This document shows, one piece after another, positions 1-5,220 of a stretch of DNA of 17,813 nt (positions are counted from its first letter, which is position 1; each line of letters begins with the position of its first letter). This DNA comes from an uncultured Eubacteriales bacterium (lineage in GTDB: Bacteria; Bacillota; Clostridia; Peptostreptococcales; Anaerovoracaceae). The position numbers and the translations under genes were made by a program. The notes beneath the pieces are model-generated. The model did no database searches. It was not told the origin of the DNA and saw only the letters and a program-made list of their open reading frames with translations. The stretch lies in NCBI GenBank assembly GCA_905206455.1, contig CAJLHL010000042.1, forward strand, positions 1 through 17,813. Direction: 5' to 3'.

Positions 1-576
1 GTCGATTCCCTTTTCTTTTCCAAGGGCCAGGCATTTCAGCATCCACGCCATGTTCTTTCCAAGATTATACATCGTCATCAGCCCCTCTCTGTCCTCGGCG
101 ACCTGCTCCGGCTGCGCTCCGTAGACATGATTCCAGTAAGTCGAAGAAACCACTGGCATGGAACAGATTGTAAAGTATTTATTGATGACATCAAATGAGG
201 CTGTCGTGCCCGCTCGCCTTGCCGAGAGAACAGCCGCCGCCGGCTTGTATTGAAAAGCTGTTCCGCCGGAATAAAAGGCTCTGTCCATAAAAGTCATCAG
301 TCTGCCGCTCGGGTGAGCGAAATAGACCGGAGAACCGAAGACAAAACCGTCGGCTTTTTCTGCCTTCTCTACAAACTCATTCACAATATCGTGGTATACG
401 CAGCGGCCCGTCTCCTTGCATCTGCGACAGGCAATGCAATCCGGCAGCGCAGCATTTCCGATGAAAAATCGTTCTGTTTCGATCCCTTCTTCCTGTAAGG
501 AGCGTTCGACTTCCTGCAAAGCTGCACCTGTACATCCATTGTTCCGCGAGCTTCCGTTGATAAGCAATACCTTCAT
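1..576 (-). CDS. Iron-sulfur flavoprotein-like NAD(P)H/FMN reductase (partial, C-terminus cut)
   Basis: I translated this minus-strand frame by hand. It is open from the ATG at 576 to the window edge, 192 codons without a stop. It begins MKVLLINGSSR-NNGCTG, the FMN-phosphate loop of the flavodoxin-like NADPH-dependent FMN reductase family, and has the later GSPVYFAHPSGRL segment that lines the flavin. Cysteines 47, 50, 53 and 59 form CX2CX2CX5C, the compact motif known to bind a 4Fe-4S cluster in archaeal and clostridial iron-sulfur flavoproteins (Isf). The likely role is cytosolic electron transfer or quinone, oxygen or disulfide reduction; the substrate cannot be read from sequence. An AGGAGG ribosome site lies about 10 bases before the ATG. 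The gene is divergent from a MerR regulator, which probably controls it. Family is confident; Isf-type cluster binding is inferred from the motif. Confidence 0.88.
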   Translation of the reverse strand, partial: MKVLLINGSSRNNGCTGAALQEVERSLQEEGIETERFFIGNAALPDCIACRRCKETGRCVYHDIVNEFVEKAEKADGFVFGSPVYFAHPSGRLMTFMDRAFYSGGTAFQYKPAAAVLSARRAGTTASFDVINKYFTICSMPVVSSTYWNHVYGAQPEQVAEDREGLMTMYNLGKNMAWMLKCLALGKEKGID

Positions 577-598
577 TCGAGAGATCCTCCTTCCACTC

Positions 599-627
599 TT
601 GTTATGTTCTGTTTTTCATGCTATAAT
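599..627 (+). promoter_or_regulatory. Probable promoter of the merR gene
   Basis: TTGTTA (599-604), a 17-bp spacer and a perfect TATAAT (622-627) on the plus strand precede the MerR gene by about 115 bases. Transcription from it would run through the MerR-type operator at 668-682, which would allow autoregulation. A second plus-strand TATAAT (659-664) has only a poorly spaced -35. Confidence 0.5.
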
Positions 628-656
628 CCGATTGTTTCAACCGCTTGCTGCAACCG

Positions 657-687
657 ATTATAATTTGCGGTAGTAACTATCGGTCAA
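657..687 (-). promoter_or_regulatory. MerR-type promoter with 19-bp spacer and operator dyad
   Basis: On the minus strand TTGACC (687-682) and TATAAT (662-657) are separated by 19 bp, longer than the usual 17 and typical of MerR-activated promoters. The spacer region holds a dyad: CGGTAGT (668-674), central A, ACTATCG (676-682), matching its inverse at 6 of 7 positions. It would start transcription near 650, about 75 bases before the flavoprotein ATG. Control by the adjacent MerR protein is inferred. Confidence 0.72.
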
Positions 688-742
688 TAGGCTTCTTAAA
701 AAAATTTCAATTTATTTGTGAACGCAATAGGAGGCGATTATA

Positions 743-1141
743 ATGTATACGATGATGCAGGTCTGCCGGGAAGTGGATATGACTTATCAGACTTTAAAAT
801 ATTACTGCAATGAGGGACTCATTCCCAACGTAAAACGCGATGGAAACAACCGCCGGATTTTTGATGAGAAAGATGTGAAATGGATCAAGGACTTGACTTG
901 TCTGAAAAAATGCGGTTTGAGTATTCAGGAAATGAAAGAGTATTTGGAATTGTGTTTACAGGGAGAGTCCACTATTCTTCGGCGGAAACAAATGCTAACT
1001 GAGAAGCGGAAAGCGCTGAAATCCTCCATTCAGGAGTTGGAAGACAGCGTTGCGTATATCGACTGGAAACAAAATTTCTACGATGAAGTGCTTTCGGGAG
1101 CGCGGCCTTATGTCAGTAATTTAATCCGGGCAGCAGAATAA
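743..1141 (+). CDS. MerR-family regulator, NmlR/AdhR-like
   Basis: This 132-residue protein has the size and layout of a short MerR regulator. A winged helix-turn-helix lies at about residues 1-70 (TYQTLKYYCNEGLIP, then NRRIFDEKDV), followed by a dimerisation helix at about 75-110. Cysteine 53 in LTCLKKCGLSI sits where AdhR/NmlR proteins carry the conserved cysteine that senses aldehydes, nitric oxide or other electrophiles. Further cysteines are at 8, 22, 57 and 71. There is no C-terminal metal-binding loop as in MerR, CueR or ZntR, so thiol chemistry is more likely than metal sensing. The ribosome site AGGAGG (729-734) fixes the start. It probably binds the divergent 19-bp-spacer promoter and activates the flavoprotein gene. 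Family is confident; the inducer is inference. Confidence 0.9.
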   Translation: MYTMMQVCREVDMTYQTLKYYCNEGLIPNVKRDGNNRRIFDEKDVKWIKDLTCLKKCGLSIQEMKEYLELCLQGESTILRRKQMLTEKRKALKSSIQELEDSVAYIDWKQNFYDEVLSGARPYVSNLIRAAE

Positions 1142-1165
1142 AGAAAATTCAATCGTGACAAAAAG

Positions 1166-1199
1166 AAATACCAGCCGAATCACGACTGGTATTTTTTGC
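1166..1199 (+). terminator. Rho-independent terminator after merR
   Basis: AAATACCAG (1166-1174) and CTGGTATTT (1186-1194) form a perfect 9-bp stem with an 11-base loop, running into TTTTTT on the plus strand 25 bases after the merR stop. Confidence 0.85.
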
Positions 1200-1370
1200 T
1201 TATGCAGATATCAAATATTCGATCTATTCAACGAGCATTTATAGACAGTAAATTGATCGCCGGGCGAAAGGCGCGAAACTCACGGCTGGTACAGCATCCG
1301 ATTGTCCGGCCTTGCCGCGGCGCCATTTCCGGGCCGCACGGGAAGTCACGCGGTATGCTTTCCCCCTAAA

Positions 1371-1411
1371 ATACAAAAACAGCTTTCCGAAAAAGAAAAC
1401 TGTTTTTGTAT
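1371..1411 (-). terminator. Terminator hairpin downstream of the first tRNA-Leu
   Basis: ATACAAAAACAG (1371-1382) and CTGTTTTTGTAT (1400-1411) pair perfectly over 12 bp with a 17-base loop. On the minus strand the 3' arm is itself T-rich and continues into TTTTAGG, 23 bases after the tRNA 3' end. Confidence 0.75.
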
Positions 1412-1433
1412 CAAAGTTTATCCTTTGTCATCA

Positions 1434-1518
1434 TGGTGCGGTCGATGGGACTTGAACCCATACGTCTGCTGACACACGCCCCTCAAACGTGCCTGTCTGC
1501 CTATTCCAGCACGACCGC
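1434..1518 (-). tRNA. tRNA-Leu (anticodon GAG), copy 1
   Basis: This is an 85-base class II tRNA with an encoded CCA (1434-1436). The acceptor stem is GCGGTCG/CGACCGC. The anticodon stem CACGT/GCGTG closes the loop TTGAGGG, giving anticodon GAG, which reads the leucine codons CUC and CUU. A variable arm with stem GTC/GAC and a T-arm ATGGG/CCCAT around TTCAAGT complete the fold. It is identical base for base to the second copy at 3211-3295. Confidence 0.95.
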
Positions 1519-1532
1519 AAACAACAATAGCT

Positions 1533-1561
1533 ATTGTAGATGATTATGAAAAATCTGTCAA
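1533..1561 (-). promoter_or_regulatory. Promoter of tRNA-Leu copy 1
   Basis: On the minus strand TTGACA (1561-1556) and TACAAT (1538-1533) are 17 bp apart, ending 14 bases before the tRNA 5' end. This is a near-consensus sigma-A promoter giving a very short precursor leader. Confidence 0.8.
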
Positions 1562-1635
1562 TACTTTTTCCAAAACTTTGGTGAAAGATCCGTTTCATAT
1601 TTCTGGATATCACCGGCTTTTCTATGGATACGGTC

Positions 1636-1664
1636 TTGACATGAAACTTTTCCCGCCCTATTAT
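1636..1664 (+). promoter_or_regulatory. Promoter of the YczE/YitT-like gene
   Basis: TTGACA (1636-1641), 17-bp spacer, TATTAT (1659-1664) on the plus strand, about 70 bases upstream of the ATG at 1734. It suggests the membrane-protein gene is a single transcription unit. Confidence 0.75.
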
Positions 1665-1733
1665 TTTCACAGATCCATCGAAGATACAGAAAGACAGATT
1701 TTCAACCATATCTATTGAGAAAGGAACAGATCC

Positions 1734-2402
1734 ATGACATCTCCACAACACGCTCCGTCCATTTCTTTCCCTCTGAGACTTGCGATTTATATCGCCGGCG
1801 GAATCATTCTCGCTCTCGGTATTACACTGAATACAAAAACCTGTCTGGGCGTCTCGCCCATCGTTTCGGTGCCTTACTGCATCAGCGTTCTCGCCCAATT
1901 TCCTCTGGGAATTCTGACGTTTCTATTTTACGGCTTCTGCATTTTGCTTCAGTTTCTTCTGCTGAGAAGAGAATTTGAACCGATCCGCCTCTGCCAGATC
2001 TTCATGAGCTTTGTCACGAGTCTGTTTATCCAGGTTTTCGATACGATACTGCCTGTGCCGGAACCGCTGCCTTTCCGCCTGCTGCTGCTAACCGCCGCGA
2101 TTCTTCTGACCGGTATCGGTGCGGCGATGACAGTAGCTATGCAGATCTGTCCTAATCCGGCGGACGGGCTGGCGGAAGTCATCGGCAGGAAGTGCGGAAA
2201 AACGTTCGGATTCGGAAAAAATCTCTTCGATCTCATCAGTCTCGCGATCTCCGCCGCCATCGGACTCATATTTCGCCGGCAGCTCATCGGAATCGGCGTC
2301 GGAACGATTCTTGCTATGATCTTCACCGGAAGAGTCGTGGCTCTGACGCAGAAACCGCTGAATCGGCTGAACGAACCGGCTGAATACCGTAAAAAATGCT
2401 GA
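1734..2402 (+). CDS. YczE/YitT-like integral membrane protein
   Basis: A 222-residue hydrophobic protein with about five membrane segments. The first starts near residue 15 (LAIYIAGGIILALGITL). The segment TKTCLGVSPIVSVPY follows, and later comes CPNPADGLAEVIGRKCGKTFGFGKNLFD, the proline-glycine loop characteristic of the YczE/YyaS/YitT group (recently named DUF6198 and relatives). The molecular function of the group is not established. Members are widespread in Bacillota and some sit beside regulators or lipopeptide genes. The start at 1734 is preceded by GAAAGGA. A clear promoter upstream and a convergent gene downstream make it monocistronic. It lies between the two tRNA-Leu copies. Membrane location is certain from hydrophobicity; family assignment is from motif memory. 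Confidence 0.8.
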   Translation: MTSPQHAPSISFPLRLAIYIAGGIILALGITLNTKTCLGVSPIVSVPYCISVLAQFPLGILTFLFYGFCILLQFLLLRREFEPIRLCQIFMSFVTSLFIQVFDTILPVPEPLPFRLLLLTAAILLTGIGAAMTVAMQICPNPADGLAEVIGRKCGKTFGFGKNLFDLISLAISAAIGLIFRRQLIGIGVGTILAMIFTGRVVALTQKPLNRLNEPAEYRKKC

Positions 2403-2439
2403 CCTCTTTTCTCCGGACAAAAAGGAGATCTTTCAGCTG

Positions 2440-2476
2440 CCGCAGCGTTACAGGTTTCGCGTTCCCTTCGCTGCGG
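2440..2476. terminator. GC-rich hairpin between convergent genes, possible bidirectional terminator
   Basis: CCGCAGCG (2440-2447) and CGCTGCGG (2469-2476) form a perfect 8-bp stem with a 21-base loop between the ends of the YczE-like gene (+) and the VOC gene (-). Neither side has an immediate T-run, so termination is uncertain. Confidence 0.4.
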
Positions 2477-2483
2477 TCTGAGC

Positions 2484-2951
2484 TCAACAGCCTGTCAGCA
2501 GCTTCGTCAAATCCCCGACGGAAACATCCATCCTCACTGACACCTCTTCCAAAGTCATTCCAGAATGAAGAAAACGTTCGACGACTGTCTTCATCTCTTC
2601 TCCGACTTCGATCATATGTCCGTCCAGATCGTAAAATCGGACAACCCGCTGACCCCAGCTGTGCTCGACAATCCCGCCCAGCTGTTCAATCTCGGGATAT
2701 TGTGCCAGCTTATCCAGAAACCCGTCAAAATCCTGTTCTTCAAAACAGATCTCCGCATTATTTGTTTTTTTCAGAATCTGTTCTTTCGGCAGACCGACGA
2801 GCCAGTGAAAATTCTGCTGCAGAGCCAAACCGCAGGTGAAAGAAATATTGATACCGTAATCCTGGTACAACTCCAGTCCAAACAAATCCTCATAAAATTT
2901 TCTCGCGGCATCGATATCCGCAACCGATAAAACAACACACGTATATCTCAT
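2484..2951 (-). CDS. VOC-superfamily (glyoxalase/bleomycin-resistance fold) protein with C-terminal helical extension
   Basis: A 155-residue protein. Residues 1-117 have the paired beta-alpha-beta-beta-beta units of the vicinal oxygen chelate fold (ADIDAARKFYEDLFGLEL near 11-28 and VVRFYDLDGHMIEVGE near 103-118). Possible metal ligands are E67, H97 and E115. The usual first histidine near the N-terminus is not present, so a glyoxalase I activity should not be assumed. Residues 120-155 add a helical tail (FLHSGMTLEEVSVRMDV then SVGDLTKLL) that resembles a small helix-turn-helix. A purine-rich AGAGGA motif lies upstream of the ATG. An in-frame stop just before the start rules out extension in this frame, although an overlapping acidic frame precedes it. 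Substrate unknown. Confidence 0.85.
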   Translation of the reverse strand: MRYTCVVLSVADIDAARKFYEDLFGLELYQDYGINISFTCGLALQQNFHWLVGLPKEQILKKTNNAEICFEEQDFDGFLDKLAQYPEIEQLGGIVEHSWGQRVVRFYDLDGHMIEVGEEMKTVVERFLHSGMTLEEVSVRMDVSVGDLTKLLTGC

Positions 2952-3034
2952 TCTTCAAATCCTCTTCTGCTTTTTTATCCTCGTTTTCTTCACTCTGATC
3001 CATCCCGCTTTCTGATGAACCCATTTCTGAACTC

Positions 3035-3064
3035 ATTATACTACAGCCCGCTGTTTTTGTATCC
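3035..3064 (-). promoter_or_regulatory. Possible promoter of the VOC gene
   Basis: A perfect TATAAT lies on the minus strand (3040-3035). The -35 is weak (GGATAC at 3064-3059, 18-bp spacer). It would start transcription near 3028, leaving a leader of about 75 bases before the VOC ATG. Confidence 0.4.
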
Positions 3065-3151
3065 AAACAATCATCTTCCGGAAGATCCGCCCCCTGCTGA
3101 AATGCAGACCGGCATTTTCCTTCGCCGGAAACACGAGCGGCCGGAATTCTC

Positions 3152-3203
3152 CGAAAAATAAATCATCCGGACCCATCTCCCATAGGAAATGAGTCCGGAT
3201 GAT
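3152..3203 (-). terminator. Strong terminator after the second tRNA-Leu
   Basis: ATCATCCGGACCCAT (3162-3176) and ATGAGTCCGGATGAT (3189-3203) form a 15-bp stem; the one mismatch becomes a G-U pair in the minus-strand RNA. The minus strand continues TTATTTTT. It begins 8 bases after the tRNA 3' end. Confidence 0.9.
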
Positions 3204-3210
3204 ATCGGTT

Positions 3211-3295
3211 TGGTGCGGTCGATGGGACTTGAACCCATACGTCTGCTGACACACGCCCCTCAAACGTGCCTGTCTGCCTATTCCAGCACGACCGC
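3211..3295 (-). tRNA. tRNA-Leu (anticodon GAG), copy 2
   Basis: Identical over all 85 bases to copy 1, including the encoded CCA (3211-3213), anticodon GAG and variable arm. The flanks differ from copy 1 apart from one or two bases, and the two terminators are unrelated, so this is a gene duplication with independent signals and not a recent duplication of the whole locus. Confidence 0.95.
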
Positions 3296-3335
3296 AGATA
3301 TTCTATTTCGCGCCTCGTTCGCAGTAACAATAGAT

Positions 3336-3364
3336 ATATTACACGAATCTCATACTTTTGTCAA
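3336..3364 (-). promoter_or_regulatory. Promoter of tRNA-Leu copy 2
   Basis: On the minus strand TTGACA (3364-3359) and TAATAT (3341-3336) are 17 bp apart. The start point would be about 35 bases before the tRNA 5' end, so the precursor leader is longer than for copy 1. Confidence 0.75.
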
Positions 3365-3471
3365 TGTTTGAAAGTAATTTTTTTCATTTCCTTGTACAGT
3401 ACCGCAATACACAGATGAGACCGGCGGAATGACTCGAAATAAAAAAACTCCTTCCGAGCCGCAATTTTATG

Positions 3472-3505
3472 ACGCAAAAGGAATCTGTCTGGAAAGAACA
3501 GACAG
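3472..3505 (-). terminator. Probable terminator after the TIGR04076-like gene
   Basis: CTGTCTG (3485-3491) and CAGACAG (3499-3505) form a 7-bp stem with a 7-base loop, followed on the minus strand by ATTCCTTTTG. It lies about 58 bases after the stop. The T-tract is short. Confidence 0.5.
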
Positions 3506-3563
3506 CCGATGCCGTACGCCTCCAGGCCGTCTCCTCACACATTCGAAGAGATATTTTCAATTG

Positions 3564-3983
3564 TCAATCTTCCACGTCTACTCTTTCGATTTTAAAAATC
3601 ACCGGTCTGGTACCGTCATTGCAGCAGGCGATCATAACCTTATCGTCGTTTGTCCAGCCGTGCATAATCGCACCGCCCTGGAGCGCGGCGTAGATATATC
3701 TGCTGATACAATCCCATGCTTCAGAGCAGAACGGCACGCCTGCCTCTCCGCAGTGCATGGTTCCCGGAGACAGCAATACTCCCTCATCCGGCGTGCCGCT
3801 CCTGATCAGCGTACCCGCACCCATGTGCCAATAATCATCCCGTTCATCATTACGGCAGAACAGAAACTCATCCCCCACGTTATAACACGGACATTTCCCG
3901 CTGTCCGGCACGGCGCAATACTGCGCCTGCAATTCCGGGTACAGTTTCTTATCTATAACGGTCACTTTCACTCTGTATTCCAT
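3564..3983 (-). CDS. TIGR04076-family cysteine-rich protein
   Basis: A 139-residue soluble protein. I recognise the TIGR04076 pattern: an N-terminal YRVKVTVID strand, a CPCYNVGDEF segment (31-40), PFCSEAWDCISRYIYAAL (85-101), and a closing IACCNDGTRPVIFKIERVD (118-136). It has nine cysteines (23, 31, 33, 43, 78, 86, 92, 120, 121), many for a cytosolic protein of this size, and no signal peptide. That would fit metal or cluster binding or redox chemistry, but the family has no established function that I know of. A GGGGAGG ribosome site precedes the ATG. It appears monocistronic, with its own downstream hairpin. Family confidence is good; function is unknown. Confidence 0.8.
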   Translation of the reverse strand: MEYRVKVTVIDKKLYPELQAQYCAVPDSGKCPCYNVGDEFLFCRNDERDDYWHMGAGTLIRSGTPDEGVLLSPGTMHCGEAGVPFCSEAWDCISRYIYAALQGGAIMHGWTNDDKVMIACCNDGTRPVIFKIERVDVED

Positions 3984-4131
3984 CGCAGTACCTCCCCTTT
4001 CGGTTTATATATATTTTCTAAATATCTGCTTATCCTTTAATTACGCCATCTGTTTCCCCGCCAGACTAACTGTTTCACCGATTCCTGTCCTCAAAGGAAA
4101 CGCCCTTTTGCGTTCTCTGCGTCTGAGAACT

Positions 4132-4201
4132 CAAAAAAAGAGGATGCTTTTCCCCGGTTGCCGCTTCTGCACGACATGCCGCGGTTTCAAAAAGCATCCT
4201 C
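4132..4201 (-). terminator. Strong terminator ending the minus-strand unit at 4293
   Basis: GAGGATGCTTTT (4140-4151) and AAAAGCATCCTC (4190-4201) pair perfectly over 12 bp, and the minus strand then reads TTTTTTTG. It sits about 90 bases after the stop of the preceding gene. The rest of the 309-base gap 3984-4292 holds no gene that I can support. Confidence 0.9.
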
Positions 4202-4292
4202 GTATTCGAACCGTCGCAGCGCCCGGGCAACCTGCGGATCTTCAGACTTTCTGACGCTGTCCCTCTGCAGAATTGACTGATTTCGAAATCTT

Positions 4293-4736
4293 TTACAGGC
4301 GGAAACCACCGCCGAATCCATTTCCATCAAATCCGTCGAAATCTCCCGTCCCCGGGAATCCGTCGCCGCCGGTGAGGGGATAGATCTTTTCTTCCGGCAC
4401 GCCTTCCGGTCTCATCTTATTATAATATTCGTTAAAAGCGCGCTCCGCATCATACTCGTTTTTGGCGGTATATAACACGGCGATGTGCTCCGGGTCGTCG
4501 TCATAGATAAACGTGATCTCATTGCAGAGACCGTAATCCCAGACGAGAGTACCCGGTTCTCCTTCATAAACAGCGTCTCTTTCCACGACGATCATGCCGA
4601 TATTCGGCGCGTTATCCATCAGCTTCTTATAGACGATAGAACGGTCGCCGCCTCTCTTTTCGATAACCATCTCCATAGCGAGACGATACGCTTCGTCAAA
4701 TTCTCTCTCTAATTCTTCCTTCTTTTTGTCGTCCAC
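4293..4736 (-). CDS. Uncharacterised acidic protein with Gly/Asp/Phe-rich tail
   Basis: I do not recognise this 147-residue protein. It starts with GTG, supported by GGAGG nine bases upstream. The N-terminus is a charged helix (KKKEELEREFDEAYRLAMEM). The centre (about 45-110) looks like an alpha/beta domain with alternating hydrophobic strands (IGMIVVERDAVY, EITFIYDDDPEHIAVLYTA). The last 25 residues are low in complexity, built of Gly, Asp and Phe (GFPGTGDFDGFDGNGFGGGF). There is no signal peptide or membrane segment. It follows the other unknown gene by 34 bp and is almost certainly co-transcribed with it. The reading frame is supported by ribosome sites, operon spacing and the strong terminator after it. 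Function unknown. Confidence 0.78.
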   Translation of the reverse strand: MDDKKKEELEREFDEAYRLAMEMVIEKRGGDRSIVYKKLMDNAPNIGMIVVERDAVYEGEPGTLVWDYGLCNEITFIYDDDPEHIAVLYTAKNEYDAERAFNEYYNKMRPEGVPEEKIYPLTGGDGFPGTGDFDGFDGNGFGGGFRL

Positions 4737-4770
4737 TTTTTGTGTCCTCCGCTTCTGTCTGCGTGCATTC

Positions 4771-5139
4771 TTACATGCCGATATGACCGAACAGCATCCG
4801 CTCTCTTTCCCTGGCGTCGAACAAAATCGGCTTGCCTGTGTACTTCTGATCCAGAGCCATCTGGAGATTGCAGGTCTTCACGCCGGCCTCCATAAAATCC
4901 AGTTCGGAGATAGGAACTTTCTTGCCGTCGATCATCTTGTAGAGCTTGTCTTCTCCCCGCATGCCCACATTCTTGATGACCACACAGGCGAAAGAGAGCT
5001 CCAGCACGAGGACATCGGCGACGTCGAAATATCTGGTGTCCGGCATGCAGAAATGATACTCATCAAAAGAACCGATCTGTACCGGTTTTCCGTGGATCAT
5101 CACCGGATTTTCTTCATTTATCCTATTGTTGTCTTCCAT
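4771..5139 (-). CDS. Uncharacterised small acidic protein
   Basis: I do not recognise this 122-residue protein. It has a hydrophilic start (MEDNNRINEEN), then alternating strands: MIHGKPVQIGSFDEYHFCMPD (near 14-34), VLVLELSFACVVIKNVG (near 43-59), and YKMIDGKKVPISELDF (near 67-82). It ends in a charged helix (DARERERMLFGHIGM). Cysteines are at 31, 51 and 90. No signal peptide or membrane segment was seen. The ribosome site GGAGG is about nine bases before the ATG. A promoter is predicted just upstream (5167-5195), so it and the next gene may form their own two-gene unit behind the lipoprotein gene. Reality as a gene is well supported; function is unknown. Confidence 0.78.
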   Translation of the reverse strand: MEDNNRINEENPVMIHGKPVQIGSFDEYHFCMPDTRYFDVADVLVLELSFACVVIKNVGMRGEDKLYKMIDGKKVPISELDFMEAGVKTCNLQMALDQKYTGKPILFDARERERMLFGHIGM

Positions 5140-5166
5140 CTTTCATTACCTCCTGCTTCTGAAAAA

Positions 5167-5195
5167 ATGATAACATATTCTTCGGTCTCTGACAA
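5167..5195 (-). promoter_or_regulatory. Internal promoter for the two unknown genes
   Basis: On the minus strand TTGTCA (5195-5190) and TATCAT (5172-5167) are 17 bp apart. The -35 lies inside the 3' arm of the hairpin at 5191-5220. Transcription would start near 5160, about 20 bases before the ATG at 5139. Confidence 0.55.
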
Positions 5196-5220
5196 ACGCC
5201 GCGCGAAGCAGGCGTTTGTC
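5191..5220 (-). other. 10-bp hairpin directly after the lipoprotein stop codon
   Basis: GACAAACGCC (5191-5200) and GGCGTTTGTC (5211-5220) form a perfect 10-bp stem with a 10-base loop. The stem begins at the base after the TAG stop of the oligopeptide-binding gene. No T-run follows, so it is more likely an mRNA 3'-end protector or partial terminator than a standard terminator. Confidence 0.65.

Noticed and set aside
250..673. Short plus-strand frames over the flavoprotein gene
   Set aside because: The minus-strand translation gives a clear flavodoxin-fold protein through the same DNA, so these are shadows.
1434..3295. An integrated mobile element between the two tRNA genes
   Set aside because: No integrase, transposase or terminal repeats are present; the repeat is simply the whole functional tRNA gene with separate signals. 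The duplication itself is kept as a finding.
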